A DNA stretch of 11,155 bases from Phycisphaerae bacterium (GTDB lineage: Bacteria > Planctomycetota > Phycisphaerae > Phycisphaerales > SM1A02): the NCBI GenBank assembly GCA_018663565.1, contig JABJQE010000104.1, forward strand, positions 1 through 11,155, given 5' to 3'. The notes under the pieces were generated by a model. The model was not told the origin of the DNA, did not search any database, and saw nothing but the letters and a program-made list of their open reading frames with translations. Positions 4,581-11,155 of the stretch are shown piece after piece. Position 1 is the first letter of the stretch. Every line of letters starts with the position of its first letter. A program made the position numbers and the translations under genes.

Positions 4581-7380
4581 TCGGATTGGAAGTTCGAAGT
4601 ACCAGTACGCGGCCATCGAGCCCAATGAACGCAATGCTCCGATCTGACTCGATGAAACCAACCGCTGCGATGAAAGTGTCAGTTGGAGGTATTGCTGCGA
4701 GCTGCTCACCGCTCGCAGCATCGTGCAGCAGAATGGCCCCGGTCATGCTGTTGGACAGCACGCGGCGGCCATCCGATGACATGGCAACCGATTGAATTGG
4801 ACCGGGGTGGACGACTCTTGACCAAACAATCTTCTGGTGGGAATCGGTGACAGTGAGGCGTCCTGCTTGGTCGCCGACAACGTGAACCCCGCTGCCGCTT
4901 GCCGCGACGCAGAGATCAGCGAATGCGGTTGCATCAGATCGCCATTGTGATAGAACTTCTCCGCTTGGAAATTGCCGTCGCAGGATGGCGTCGCCAGTTT
5001 GGGTGAGCACTGTTCCGTCTGATTCGAAGTGTGCAAGTTGAATCGGTCCAAGCCACTTGGCGACTTCTGTGTTGTGGCCGATTGTCTGCCATCGCTTGAG
5101 ATCGCCATCCGCTTCGCGAGTCAGGATCCATGTGCCATCAGGAGAAAAACGGACGGTTCGGCCCGCTTGGTTTGGATGTGCAGCGGTGGTCCATGACGAA
5201 CCGGTTTGAGCGAGCGGAGTGACAGTAAGCATCCCCCCGGCATCGAGGCTTGCCATGGCGCTGCCATCGGCTGCGAGTGAAACGCCGACAATGCCGCGTT
5301 CATGCGAGATGATTGGCAGATCACTCCGTGGCGATAGATCGTTCGTATCCAGAAGCCAGGCATTTGACGTGCCTCCGCCCGCGGTGCCTACTGCAAGCAA
5401 ATTTCCGTCATTCGAGATCGACACGCTTGAAGGGATTTGTGTGATGTGAATCCGTCGTTTGGATTGGGGCGTATCGAGGGTCCATACCGTCAGCCCGCCA
5501 CCGATGTCGCATGCTGCAACGACTCGACCGCCACTTGATACGGCCAACGCTGCATTCGTATCGAGCATGCGATCCCCGAGCATGTCATCGAGTAGGAGCG
5601 ATCCGGAAGAAAGATCAATCATGACGACCCGGGTTGGCGTACTGAATGACACCGGGTTCATAGGATCGAGTGCTGGCGTGATGGCCAGCGCGATAGTGGT
5701 TCGTGTTGGATCGACTTGGATGGCGGCGATGTGAGGTGAGGGGAAGTCATTTGCAAGCGTTCTGTGTGGCTCTCCCGCTTGAATGAGAAGGAGTTTGTTG
5801 TCATTGGTGACAACAGCAGCGGCCTGCTTGTCAAGGAGACGAGCATGAAACCAGTTCGATGGAAGGTCGAGCAAAGCCGTTCCCGTGGCGGCCTCAACGA
5901 TCCCGCGATCGGTGATTGCTAGTACTTCGCCCGTGTCCCCAACAACTGCGTCGCCGCGTGGATGGGCGGCCATCATGAAATGGTTCTTCTGGACCTGATT
6001 CCATAGCCGTCCCCATTCCCAATGGCGGAGTTCTTCCCTGCATCCAAGAAGGACTGCTGCCGCAGCATTTGCGTCACCTCGCTTGATGGCCGCATCGGCT
6101 TGCTGAATGGCAGCGCGGTACTCGGCGTGTTGTTGTTGAGTGGATGCGAGTGCGGCGTCGTGCAAGGCGACACGCGTTTGGCCGGTCGAGATTGCGATCA
6201 CGATGCCCAGCGCGGCGCTACCCACTATCAACAGTGCAACGAGTGTGGTTGCAAGCGGACTCCGTCGTATCAGTTGCTGCACTTTGTAAGAAGTCGAAGG
6301 TGGGCGAGCAGAAATAGTTTGGTGATTGAGGAACCGTCGGAGATCCTTGCCGAGTTCGCCAGCATCTTGATAGCGGCGGGAGGAATCCTTCTCCATGGCA
6401 TGATTGATGATTGTGCGGAGGTCTTTCGGGGCTGTGATTGCAGCGGCTTGTTGGTGACTGATGATGTGGGCCGCCGCTGCGAGATTACCAGCAGGCAATT
6501 CGTATGGGAGCTTGCCACTGAGGCTCTGGTACAGCAGGACGCCAAGTGCATAGACATCACTTGCGGCAGCGATGTTGCCGTGGCCTGCAACTTGCTCAGG
6601 GCTCATCCATGGCACCGTTCCCATGATGGTGCCTTCTTGTGTGACGAGCGTGTGCTCGGTACCGCCGCCTCGTGCGATGCCAAAGTCGAGGATCTTTGGG
6701 TGCCCTGTTTCAGTTACCAGGATGTTTCCAGGCTTGAGATCACGGTGCACAATTCCGATCGCATGCGCCGCTTGGACGCCTTCTGCGATTGTGGCGAGGA
6801 GTGATACGCGATTGGCAAGCGGCGGGGTGTGGTTTTCGATCCACCGAGTCAGCGCAATGCCCTCGACAAGTTCCATTGCCATCCAGGGTCGCCCGTCGTC
6901 GAGTTCGCCCGCTGCCAGAACGCGAGCAACAGCGGCATGGTCAATTTCTGCAAGAGTCTCCGCTTCGCGTTCAAACCGCTGCCGACGTTGTTCATCGGCG
7001 ACGGCGTCGGCGAGCACCTTGATGGCAACCGCGCGGCGTGGGCGTTCTTGCTCTGCTTCGTAGACCACGCCGTCGCTTCCCCGGCCGATGAGGCGAATGA
7101 GCCGAAAGCCTGGAATTGTTTCGTTGAGTGGCGAGGGTTCCGCCTGGCGAGTTTCAGGATGGTGCGTCGTTGCGGCCTCGTCTACGCGAAACCCTTCGCC
7201 CATTGCGGGGGCTTCGAGAAATGTGTCTGGTTGATCGTGTTTGAGGAGTGTTTCGACGGCTTCTCGAAGCACTGCGTCGTTGCCGCACTGCATATCAAGA
7301 AATGCGGCGCGTAGGTTTTCGGTTTGTAGTCGTGCGGCTTCGAATATCTCGCGGGTTCGCCGCCACTGCTCCGCTTTCAT
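4540..7380 (-). CDS. Membrane Ser/Thr protein kinase with C-terminal beta-propeller
   Basis: This is a 946-residue protein. The ATG at 7380 overlaps the sigma factor's TGA as ATGA, so it is preferred to a TTG at 7404. Residues 1-60 form the helical 'W...R...IFEAA' leader common to planctomycete kinases. The Hanks-type kinase domain (about 92-350) is complete: glycine loop 'GRGSDGVVY' at 99, 'VAIK' Lys121, catalytic loop 'HRDLKPGN' at 212, 'DFG' at 232, activation segment ending 'MSPEQ' and 'SDVYALGVLL'. A transmembrane helix ('LVALLIVGSAALGIVIAIS') lies near 379-397. The remaining ~530 residues hold degenerate WD40/propeller blades ('SISNDGNLLAVG', 'RFSPDGTWIL', 'AMSSDGRRVLSN'), predicted outside the cytoplasm. 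It likely phosphorylates Ser/Thr in response to a signal and may control the co-translated ECF factor. No truncation is seen. Confidence 0.93.
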   Translation of the reverse strand: MKAEQWRRTREIFEAARLQTENLRAAFLDMQCGNDAVLREAVETLLKHDQPDTFLEAPAMGEGFRVDEAATTHHPETRQAEPSPLNETIPGFRLIRLIGRGSDGVVYEAEQERPRRAVAIKVLADAVADEQRRQRFEREAETLAEIDHAAVARVLAAGELDDGRPWMAMELVEGIALTRWIENHTPPLANRVSLLATIAEGVQAAHAIGIVHRDLKPGNILVTETGHPKILDFGIARGGGTEHTLVTQEGTIMGTVPWMSPEQVAGHGNIAAASDVYALGVLLYQSLSGKLPYELPAGNLAAAAHIISHQQAAAITAPKDLRTIINHAMEKDSSRRYQDAGELGKDLRRFLNHQTISARPPSTSYKVQQLIRRSPLATTLVALLIVGSAALGIVIAISTGQTRVALHDAALASTQQQHAEYRAAIQQADAAIKRGDANAAAAVLLGCREELRHWEWGRLWNQVQKNHFMMAAHPRGDAVVGDTGEVLAITDRGIVEAATGTALLDLPSNWFHARLLDKQAAAVVTNDNKLLLIQAGEPHRTLANDFPSPHIAAIQVDPTRTTIALAITPALDPMNPVSFSTPTRVVMIDLSSGSLLLDDMLGDRMLDTNAALAVSSGGRVVAACDIGGGLTVWTLDTPQSKRRIHITQIPSSVSISNDGNLLAVGTAGGGTSNAWLLDTNDLSPRSDLPIISHERGIVGVSLAADGSAMASLDAGGMLTVTPLAQTGSSWTTAAHPNQAGRTVRFSPDGTWILTREADGDLKRWQTIGHNTEVAKWLGPIQLAHFESDGTVLTQTGDAILRRQFPSGEVLSQWRSDATAFADLCVAASGSGVHVVGDQAGRLTVTDSHQKIVWSRVVHPGPIQSVAMSSDGRRVLSNSMTGAILLHDAASGEQLAAIPPTDTFIAAVGFIESDRSIAFIGLDGRVLVLRTSNPISPDHQLDRRESE

Positions 7381-7916
7381 CCGTCTAATCGTGACCGCAA
7401 CCAAGCACGGGCGGCCGTCCAGTCGCCTTCAATGGTTCGTTTGGAAAACCCAAGTACTTCTGCGACTTCGGACACTTCAAGTCCTCCGAAAAACCGAAGT
7501 TCGACCACTTTGGCCATCCGTGGGTCCATCTCTTCCAGTTCTACTAGTGCCTTATCCAAGTCGACAATATCTACGCCATCAGTTCCACCAGCCACGGCCA
7601 GCGAATCTTCCAGCGGTACGCGTCCGCGGCCGCCCCCGCGTTTGGCGGCGTCTTTGCCACGAGCGTGATCGATCAAGATTCGCCGAATGGACTCTGAGGC
7701 AGCTGCAAAAAAGTGGCCACGAGAGTGCCATTGGCGGCCCGACGCATCGAGTCGAAGGTAGACCTCGTTGACGAGCGCCGTCGCCTGCAGCGTGTGTCCG
7801 GCCCGCTCCTCGTTCATGGCCTTCTGCGCGATGCGGCGAAGTTCGTTGTAGACCTCGCCAACGATGGCATCAGTGGGGGTGTCGGGGTCTCGAGGTTGGT
7901 TCTCTGGTGTGTTCAC
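7377..7916 (-). CDS. ECF RNA polymerase sigma factor, TIGR02999 type
   Basis: This is a 179-residue protein from a GTG at 7916; an ATG at 8015 would add 33 atypical residues and overlap the divergent gene's start, leaving no promoter. Region 2 is clear: 'VYNELRRIA' then 'HTLQATALVNEVYLRL' (41-56), 'HFFAAASESIRRILIDHAR' and 'KRGGG' (92-96), the signature of TIGR02999 / Sigma70_ECF factors. Region 4 has 'ELRFFGG' and the helix-turn-helix 'LEVSEVAEVLGFSKRTIEGDW' split across 147-167, contacting the -35 element. No anti-sigma gene is adjacent. Instead the stop codon overlaps the start of a Ser/Thr kinase, the arrangement of planctomycete ECF groups thought to be regulated by phosphorylation. A TATACT box at 7930-7935 lies 13 nt from the GTG. 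No Shine-Dalgarno sequence is visible. Confidence 0.9.
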   Translation of the reverse strand: MNTPENQPRDPDTPTDAIVGEVYNELRRIAQKAMNEERAGHTLQATALVNEVYLRLDASGRQWHSRGHFFAAASESIRRILIDHARGKDAAKRGGGRGRVPLEDSLAVAGGTDGVDIVDLDKALVELEEMDPRMAKVVELRFFGGLEVSEVAEVLGFSKRTIEGDWTAARAWLRSRLDG

Positions 7917-7929
7917 GGTGTTGCAGCCA

Positions 7930-7935
7930 AGTATA
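7930..7935 (-). promoter_or_regulatory. Possible -10 box of the sigma/kinase operon
   Basis: On the minus strand TATACT ends 13 nt before the proposed GTG start, predicting a very short leader. It is the same hexamer as at 497-502. No good -35 is found at 16-18 bp, so an alternative sigma or activator may be needed, or the match may be chance. Confidence 0.35.
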
Positions 7936-7946
7936 GAGCGAGTTTC

Positions 7947-7959
7947 CAACAATCTGTTG
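7947..7959. promoter_or_regulatory. Small dyad between divergent genes
   Basis: CAACA-ATC-TGTTG forms two perfect 5-bp arms in the 97-bp gap between the sigma factor (GTG 7916) and the secreted protein (ATG 8014). It could be a shared operator. Arms this short can arise by chance. Confidence 0.25.
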
Positions 7960-8013
7960 CGGATGACTGTTGTAGCCCTCGCCTCTATGGGCAACGAAAC
8001 ACAGGAGTTTGTC

Positions 8014-8835
8014 ATGTATACAACACAAACGTCATCGCGAAGGAATCATATTGGACAGACGGTCGCACTCGCGGCGATGTGTATCGCAGCAGGGCTCACA
8101 GGTGGCCACGCAAGTGGTTCATCCGCAAAAGCCGGACGGATCCATCGTATTCCGGGCATTCCCGGTACCACCGTGACATCGATCGGAACTCCGGGCGGCG
8201 GTGGAGTTGGTCCCATCATCTTTGGCGGAGGCGGCACGTATGGCGGCCCTGGTGATACCGTGCCCCCTGGCCCAGGCAATCATCATATTGGCATGTGCAC
8301 GATGAACTTCCCGCCGAATGTGTGTGATTCAGGCCCCGCCTGTAACTTGGGCTGGGAGTGGACGCCGGATGAGCCACGCTGCGAGTGGCCAGCGTTCTTG
8401 CCTTCCACGACCGAGCCCCTCTACGCCCAGGGCTTCAAGTTGACTGCTGGGGATGTGCTGGAGATGCTCGATCAGGGCACAGCGTGTGTTGATGCCTATG
8501 GAAATATCACTGCATGTATCCAGGCGCCATTTGATGTACACGAGGTTCATGTGTTTCAGTCCGGTTGGACTAACGGGTACAATCAGAATGCGGCGATCAA
8601 CAACGCGGTTTCGACCACAGTTTGTGTTGATGGCGACCTCTTGATGTCCGGATGGCCCTTCGAGGAGGTCGCTCAAGCTAGGCCGTGCGACTACCCCATC
8701 GTGTGTATCTCGTTCAACGCAGAGTGCATTGCCCAGGCCTTGCAAGATTGGGCTGCATCCGGAACCAACCTCGATGAATGGAGCGATGCCTGGCTGTTCT
8801 ATGTTGACTTTGTGAGCTGCACGCCCTGTGACTGA
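8014..8835 (+). CDS. Secreted Gly/Pro-rich, Cys-rich protein of unknown function
   Basis: This 273-residue protein starts at the ATG 8014, fixed by AGGAG at 8002-8006 (8-nt spacing). An open frame extends upstream to 7864, but that part lies antisense to the sigma gene. A signal peptide spans about residues 1-33: 'SRRNHIG', then 'TVALAAMCIAAGLTG', with cleavage after 'GHA'. Residues 47-90 are low-complexity Gly/Pro ('GGGGVGPIIFGGGGTYGGPG'). The following domain has exactly 12 cysteines, an even number fitting disulfides in the envelope or outside the cell, and ends '-CTPCD'. Trp is frequent. I recognise no family. It is transcribed divergently from the ECF/kinase operon, and a strong hairpin follows at 8863-8903. 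It may be a target of that sigma factor, by position only. Confidence 0.85.
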   Translation: MYTTQTSSRRNHIGQTVALAAMCIAAGLTGGHASGSSAKAGRIHRIPGIPGTTVTSIGTPGGGGVGPIIFGGGGTYGGPGDTVPPGPGNHHIGMCTMNFPPNVCDSGPACNLGWEWTPDEPRCEWPAFLPSTTEPLYAQGFKLTAGDVLEMLDQGTACVDAYGNITACIQAPFDVHEVHVFQSGWTNGYNQNAAINNAVSTTVCVDGDLLMSGWPFEEVAQARPCDYPIVCISFNAECIAQALQDWAASGTNLDEWSDAWLFYVDFVSCTPCD

Positions 8836-8862
8836 CCTCACAATTGGCTCCTTCTCAACCAG

Positions 8863-8903
8863 CCGCTGCCCCGATGGCCCATGACTGGCCATCGGGGCGG
8901 CGG
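8863..8903 (+). terminator. GC-rich hairpin, likely terminator
   Basis: A 17-bp stem (8863-8879 with 8887-8903, one G-T wobble) closes a 7-nt loop, 28 nt after the stop codon at 8835. There is no T-run, so termination may be imperfect or factor-assisted. Confidence 0.65.
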
Positions 8904-8904
8904 T

Positions 8905-8910
8905 GTACAC
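8905..8910 (+). promoter_or_regulatory. Possible -10 box for the zeta-like gene
   Basis: TACACT follows the hairpin and lies 42 nt before the ATG at 8953. ATGACT (8881-8886, loop of the hairpin) is a poor -35 at 18 bp. The call is tentative. Confidence 0.25.
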
Positions 8911-8952
8911 TAAGGCTCCCCCGAAAGACGCGGTCCCAACGGAGTAACCAAT

Positions 8953-9261
8953 ATGTCTGGATTCAGTGATAGAGAACGTGGTCAGGAAGAAAAATTCGCC
9001 AGGGAACAGGACCAAGAGTTCCGTGTCCATGCCCGTCGCGACAAGATGCTTGGTCTTTGGGTGGCTGAGCAAATGGGGCTCGCTGGCGACGAAGCGAATG
9101 CCTACGCCATGACGCTTGTGAAAGCGGACATGCGAGAACCCGGCGACGATGATGTCGTGCAGCAAGCGCTCGCAGATCTCGCTGAGAAGGGACTGTCCGC
9201 CAGCGAAGAAGAGATCAGATCACAGATGGCCAAGTTTGAGGCGCACGTTCGGGCTGAGTGA
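8953..9261 (+). CDS. DUF1476 protein, F1-ATPase inhibitor zeta-like
   Basis: This 102-residue protein matches DUF1476 over its whole length. It has an N-terminal 'FSDRERGQEEKFA' (4-16), the conserved 'ARRDKMLGLWVAEQMGL' (27-43) with 'G-x-EANAYA', then 'LVKADMREPGDDDV' and a helical C-terminus ending 'IRSQMAKFEAHVRAE'. In Alphaproteobacteria such as Paracoccus this is the zeta subunit, which inserts its N-terminus into F1 and blocks ATP hydrolysis by one-way inhibition of rotation. ACGGAG with 8-nt spacing supports the start. The family is found mainly in Alphaproteobacteria, so its presence here suggests horizontal transfer or an unrecognised wider range. It ends 8 nt from a convergent CBS gene. 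Family assignment is firm; an inhibitory role in this organism is inferred. Confidence 0.9.
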   Translation: MSGFSDRERGQEEKFAREQDQEFRVHARRDKMLGLWVAEQMGLAGDEANAYAMTLVKADMREPGDDDVVQQALADLAEKGLSASEEEIRSQMAKFEAHVRAE

Positions 9262-9269
9262 TCCGCTCG

Positions 9270-9704
9270 TTATCTGATACTCACATAGGCCTCGAGCGCG
9301 TGAATCGTTTCATCTTGCTCGTCTGCATGCGCCTTGTTGAGATCGCCAATTGAAATCATTGCAACGGGTACGTTGGATTCGACGACTGGGATGTGGCGAA
9401 TGTGCGCGTCTCGCATGATGGTGGCGAGCAGTGAGAGCGGCGTATTGGTAGCCGCCACGGTGACGGGCGACGACATGACATCAGCAAGCTGTGTTGTGGC
9501 CGGGTCGAGTCCTGCTGCAACAACACGCCGCAGGATGTCACGCTCGGTAAAGATTCCAGCGAGTCGATCACCATCCAAGATGGCGACGGAACCAATTCCT
9601 CGTTCATTCATGAGTACAGCAGCATTGAGCACTGTGTCATCGACCCCGCAAGCGGCGATGGGTTCGGGACTACGTTTGGAGAGAAGCCAGGAGACAGTGG
9701 GCAT
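9270..9704 (-). CDS. Two-CBS-domain protein
   Basis: This is a 144-residue cytosolic protein. The ATG at 9704 is fixed by a perfect AGGAGGTG Shine-Dalgarno sequence about 5 nt upstream, so the upstream open frame to 9794 is not coding. CBS domain 1 spans about residues 14-68 ('VDDTVLNAAVLMNERGIGSV', 'GIFTERDILRRVV'), and CBS domain 2 about 74-125 ('ADVMSSPV', 'IRHIPVVE', 'MISIGDLNK'). A short helical tail ends '-AYVSIR'. There is no fused enzyme or channel domain. Stand-alone CBS pairs bind adenine nucleotides or S-adenosylmethionine and act as sensors of energy or redox state; the ligand here is unknown. It converges on the zeta-like gene with an 8-nt gap, so the two are neighbours but not co-transcribed. 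Confidence 0.9.
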   Translation of the reverse strand: MPTVSWLLSKRSPEPIAACGVDDTVLNAAVLMNERGIGSVAILDGDRLAGIFTERDILRRVVAAGLDPATTQLADVMSSPVTVAATNTPLSLLATIMRDAHIRHIPVVESNVPVAMISIGDLNKAHADEQDETIHALEAYVSIR

Positions 9705-10040
9705 TATGCACCTCCTGAGGGAGCGGGTTGTTGCTCCCGCTATCAATGATGCCATGTTGCTCCGCTGTTGGCAAGGGCAAACTGGTGTTGTCATATTGGA
9801 TGTATGGGGCAGATTTTACCTCTGCTTGGATTCGGAGCTTTGTAGGTATCAAAACAAGGCACTCGGCGGGTCACTGCGGATACGACTATTTGTCTCTCGT
9901 TGTTCCTCGGCGACCAGCAACATTCTGGCTGGGCCTGCAGATGGACTTTGAGTTAGACACTGCTATGGTCCGCTTTGGCGAGTCGCTGGAGAAGGACGTG
10001 TCGCCGCTCCCAAAGGCAGGAATACGGAGACATATCATTG
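9705..10040. other. 336-bp intergenic stretch with possible CBS leader hairpins
   Basis: No gene is supported on either strand; the open frames here have unlikely composition and run into neighbouring genes. Read on the minus strand, two mutually exclusive hairpins lie just before the CBS Shine-Dalgarno sequence: GGGAGC/GCTCCC (9733-9738 with 9719-9724) and GCGGG/CCCGC (9736-9740 with 9723-9727). They could affect translation of the CBS gene. TAAAAT (minus strand, about 9818-9823) resembles a -10 without a matching -35. No clear terminator for the upstream minus-strand gene was seen. Confidence 0.35.
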
Positions 10041-10565
10041 TTACTTCGATGCTTCAACAGTCACTCGAACAACTGGAAACAAGCATCGTTCTGCGCCGCG
10101 TGACATCGTCTCATATCGGTCATAGTCAAATCGTAACCCGTGCTTCTTCGGATCAATGCGATCGAACCACAGTTTGTCCAGTCTGCATAGGACTGTTGTG
10201 AGCAGCGGAAGATCGTGGGATCGGAAGAAATCGACATAGAAGCAGCGGTGGACTTGCATTTCTACTTCGTCACTCTTTTCAATCGCCTGCCAGTTGAACG
10301 AAGCGCCGTACTGGGTCAACATGGCACCAAGTGCTGCTTTGGCCCGGCCAGTATTGCCACGGCAACTTCGGAGTAGCAGCCACACGCCAAATCTCAGCAT
10401 GCGGGTATCAAAGCCGCGTAGTGATGCTTCACCGAGATACTCAATCGCCTCTTCATCGCTCTTGAAGTGGGGACGTAGGACCTGATAGGCAGCGAGGATC
10501 CAGGCGCTCCATTCAAGGTGGCCACGAGACGGTGGATCAATAACTCGCATCTGATCCGACACCAT
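10041..10565 (-). CDS. L-2-amino-thiazoline-4-carboxylate hydrolase-like protein
   Basis: This 174-residue protein starts at the ATG 10565, chosen for the strong AGGAGAG 5 nt upstream; the frame is open to 10781, but that stretch looks non-coding. The C-terminal half, 'RCFYVDFFRSHDLPLL' (107-122), 'LCRLDKLWFDRIDP' (126-139), 'KHGLRFDY' (141-148) and 'G-x-x-RC-x-F' (157-163), follows the order of ATC-hydrolase-like proteins: Cys, FF, C-x-x-D, R, then G..C-F. Members open the thiazoline ring of L-2-amino-thiazoline-4-carboxylate toward L-cysteine, but many relatives are uncharacterised. Cys68, 108, 127 and 161, Asp130 and Arg145 are candidate active residues. The N-terminal half is helical without a recognised motif. 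No signal peptide is present. The family call is by pattern memory, so moderate. Confidence 0.6.
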   Translation of the reverse strand: MVSDQMRVIDPPSRGHLEWSAWILAAYQVLRPHFKSDEEAIEYLGEASLRGFDTRMLRFGVWLLLRSCRGNTGRAKAALGAMLTQYGASFNWQAIEKSDEVEMQVHRCFYVDFFRSHDLPLLTTVLCRLDKLWFDRIDPKKHGLRFDYDRYETMSRGAERCLFPVVRVTVEASK

Positions 10566-10755
10566 GATCTCTCCTGTCTTCCACGAAATAGATCGCATGA
10601 CAGCGATTCGATCTTCCCGATGAAGGCTTAGAGGTGGGTGTGGTAGCGACTTTGAGAGTGACCGCCGGATCGCCCGAGCTGAAAAGTGCCCGAAGGTCAG
10701 ATGGCGTATCAATCCTGAAAGTGCGGTGGTCATCCGAGCAGAGTAGCATCGGAGC

Positions 10756-11155
10756 ATGAGTGTGTTGATTCTCGCAGTCATATTGGCAACGCTCGATGTG
10801 TCTGTCGTAGACGAACTGGAACCGCTCTACCCAGACCGCGCAGGCATTGAGCTGCGTGGTTCCCGGCTTGATGTGCCGCGTGGCGGGACGGCTAGCGTGC
10901 ATGTGATGGTGCGTGGTGCATCCGGCCCAGTATCGCTTCGGCTCGAGGGTGGCCAGTTGTTTCCGCAGCGATGGTTTCGATTGCATGAAGTACCGGTGGA
11001 AGAGAACACGGGGCTTGAGAGCCGAACAGAGCGGTTCAAGGGGGATGTCAATCCACATGTCATTCGGAGGGCGCCGTTTCGGGTCTATGAAGCGATGGAA
11101 CCCGCACGTTTTCCGGTAGATAATATTGGAGCATTTCGATTGGAGATTGATGTTC
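10756..11155 (+). CDS. Exported protein, N-terminal part (3' end outside window)
   Basis: The frame is open from the ATG at 10756 to the window edge (133 codons). An in-frame stop at 10744-10746 means no longer start is possible. The first 15 residues ('MSVLILAVILATLDV') are a short signal peptide. Then comes 'LRGSRLDVPRGGTASVHVMV', like a beta-sandwich in carbohydrate-active proteins, then 'EENTGLESRTERF' and 'NPHVIRRAPFRVYEAMEP'. The pattern recalls the N-terminal region before DUF4091 / GH123-like domains in planctomycetes, but the diagnostic part is not in the window. The GGAG at 10751-10754 is only 1 nt from the ATG, too close to be a normal ribosome site, so the mRNA may be near-leaderless or use another site. 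Confidence 0.6.
   Translation, partial: MSVLILAVILATLDVSVVDELEPLYPDRAGIELRGSRLDVPRGGTASVHVMVRGASGPVSLRLEGGQLFPQRWFRLHEVPVEENTGLESRTERFKGDVNPHVIRRAPFRVYEAMEPARFPVDNIGAFRLEIDV

Noticed and set aside
9728..10201. Plus-strand open frame of about 157 codons
   Set aside because: Its 3' third is antisense to the ATC-hydrolase-like gene, its start lies in the CBS leader, and it has no ribosome site or family resemblance.

Overview
The window most resembles a member of the Planctomycetota, probably a Phycisphaerae-like marine lineage. The best evidence is the operon of a TIGR02999-type ECF sigma factor and a membrane Ser/Thr kinase with a C-terminal beta-propeller, which is a planctomycete hallmark. 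A DUF481 barrel protein with an N-terminal 'NGDRLSGEL' module and several orphan secreted Gly/Pro- or Cys-rich proteins fit the same picture. Base composition is moderately GC-rich and fairly even. No tRNA, rRNA, CRISPR array, transposase or integrase was recognised.

Layout. Positions 1-1468 (+): the 3' end of a POT/MFS-type transporter, then two small exported Cys-rich proteins. The second (1094-1468) is a lipoprotein with a cysteine at exactly every eighth residue for ten octads. A strong hairpin terminator follows at 1543-1580. Positions 1629-1727 hold a previously unnoticed remnant of a DUF481 C-terminus, immediately before the intact DUF481 outer-membrane barrel gene (1745-2698, +). A small TPR-like helical protein lies on the minus strand (2993-3454). 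A secreted orphan (3750-4580, +) runs tail to tail, overlapping by 41 bp, into the kinase gene.

Positions 4540-7916 (-) are a two-gene operon. The ECF sigma factor (GTG start at 7916) is joined to the kinase by an ATGA stop/start overlap. A divergent secreted Gly/Pro- and Cys-rich protein (8014-8835, +) shares the upstream region. Next come a DUF1476 / F1-ATPase inhibitor zeta-like gene (8953-9261, +), which belongs mainly to Alphaproteobacteria and is unexpected here, and a convergent two-CBS-domain protein (9270-9704, -). An L-2-amino-thiazoline-4-carboxylate (ATC) hydrolase-like protein (10041-10565, -) follows, and the 5' part of an exported protein (10756 to the window edge, +) closes the window.

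How the genes may work together: the kinase probably reads a signal through its membrane segment and propeller and controls its co-translated sigma factor. The two secreted orphans beside this operon are natural candidate targets, but this is inferred from position only. The two Cys-rich exported proteins look like an envelope metal or thiol-stress module. The zeta-like and CBS genes both belong to families tied to energy status, but they are convergent and not an operon. The strongest novelties are the octad lipoprotein, the hidden DUF481 remnant and the zeta-like gene.
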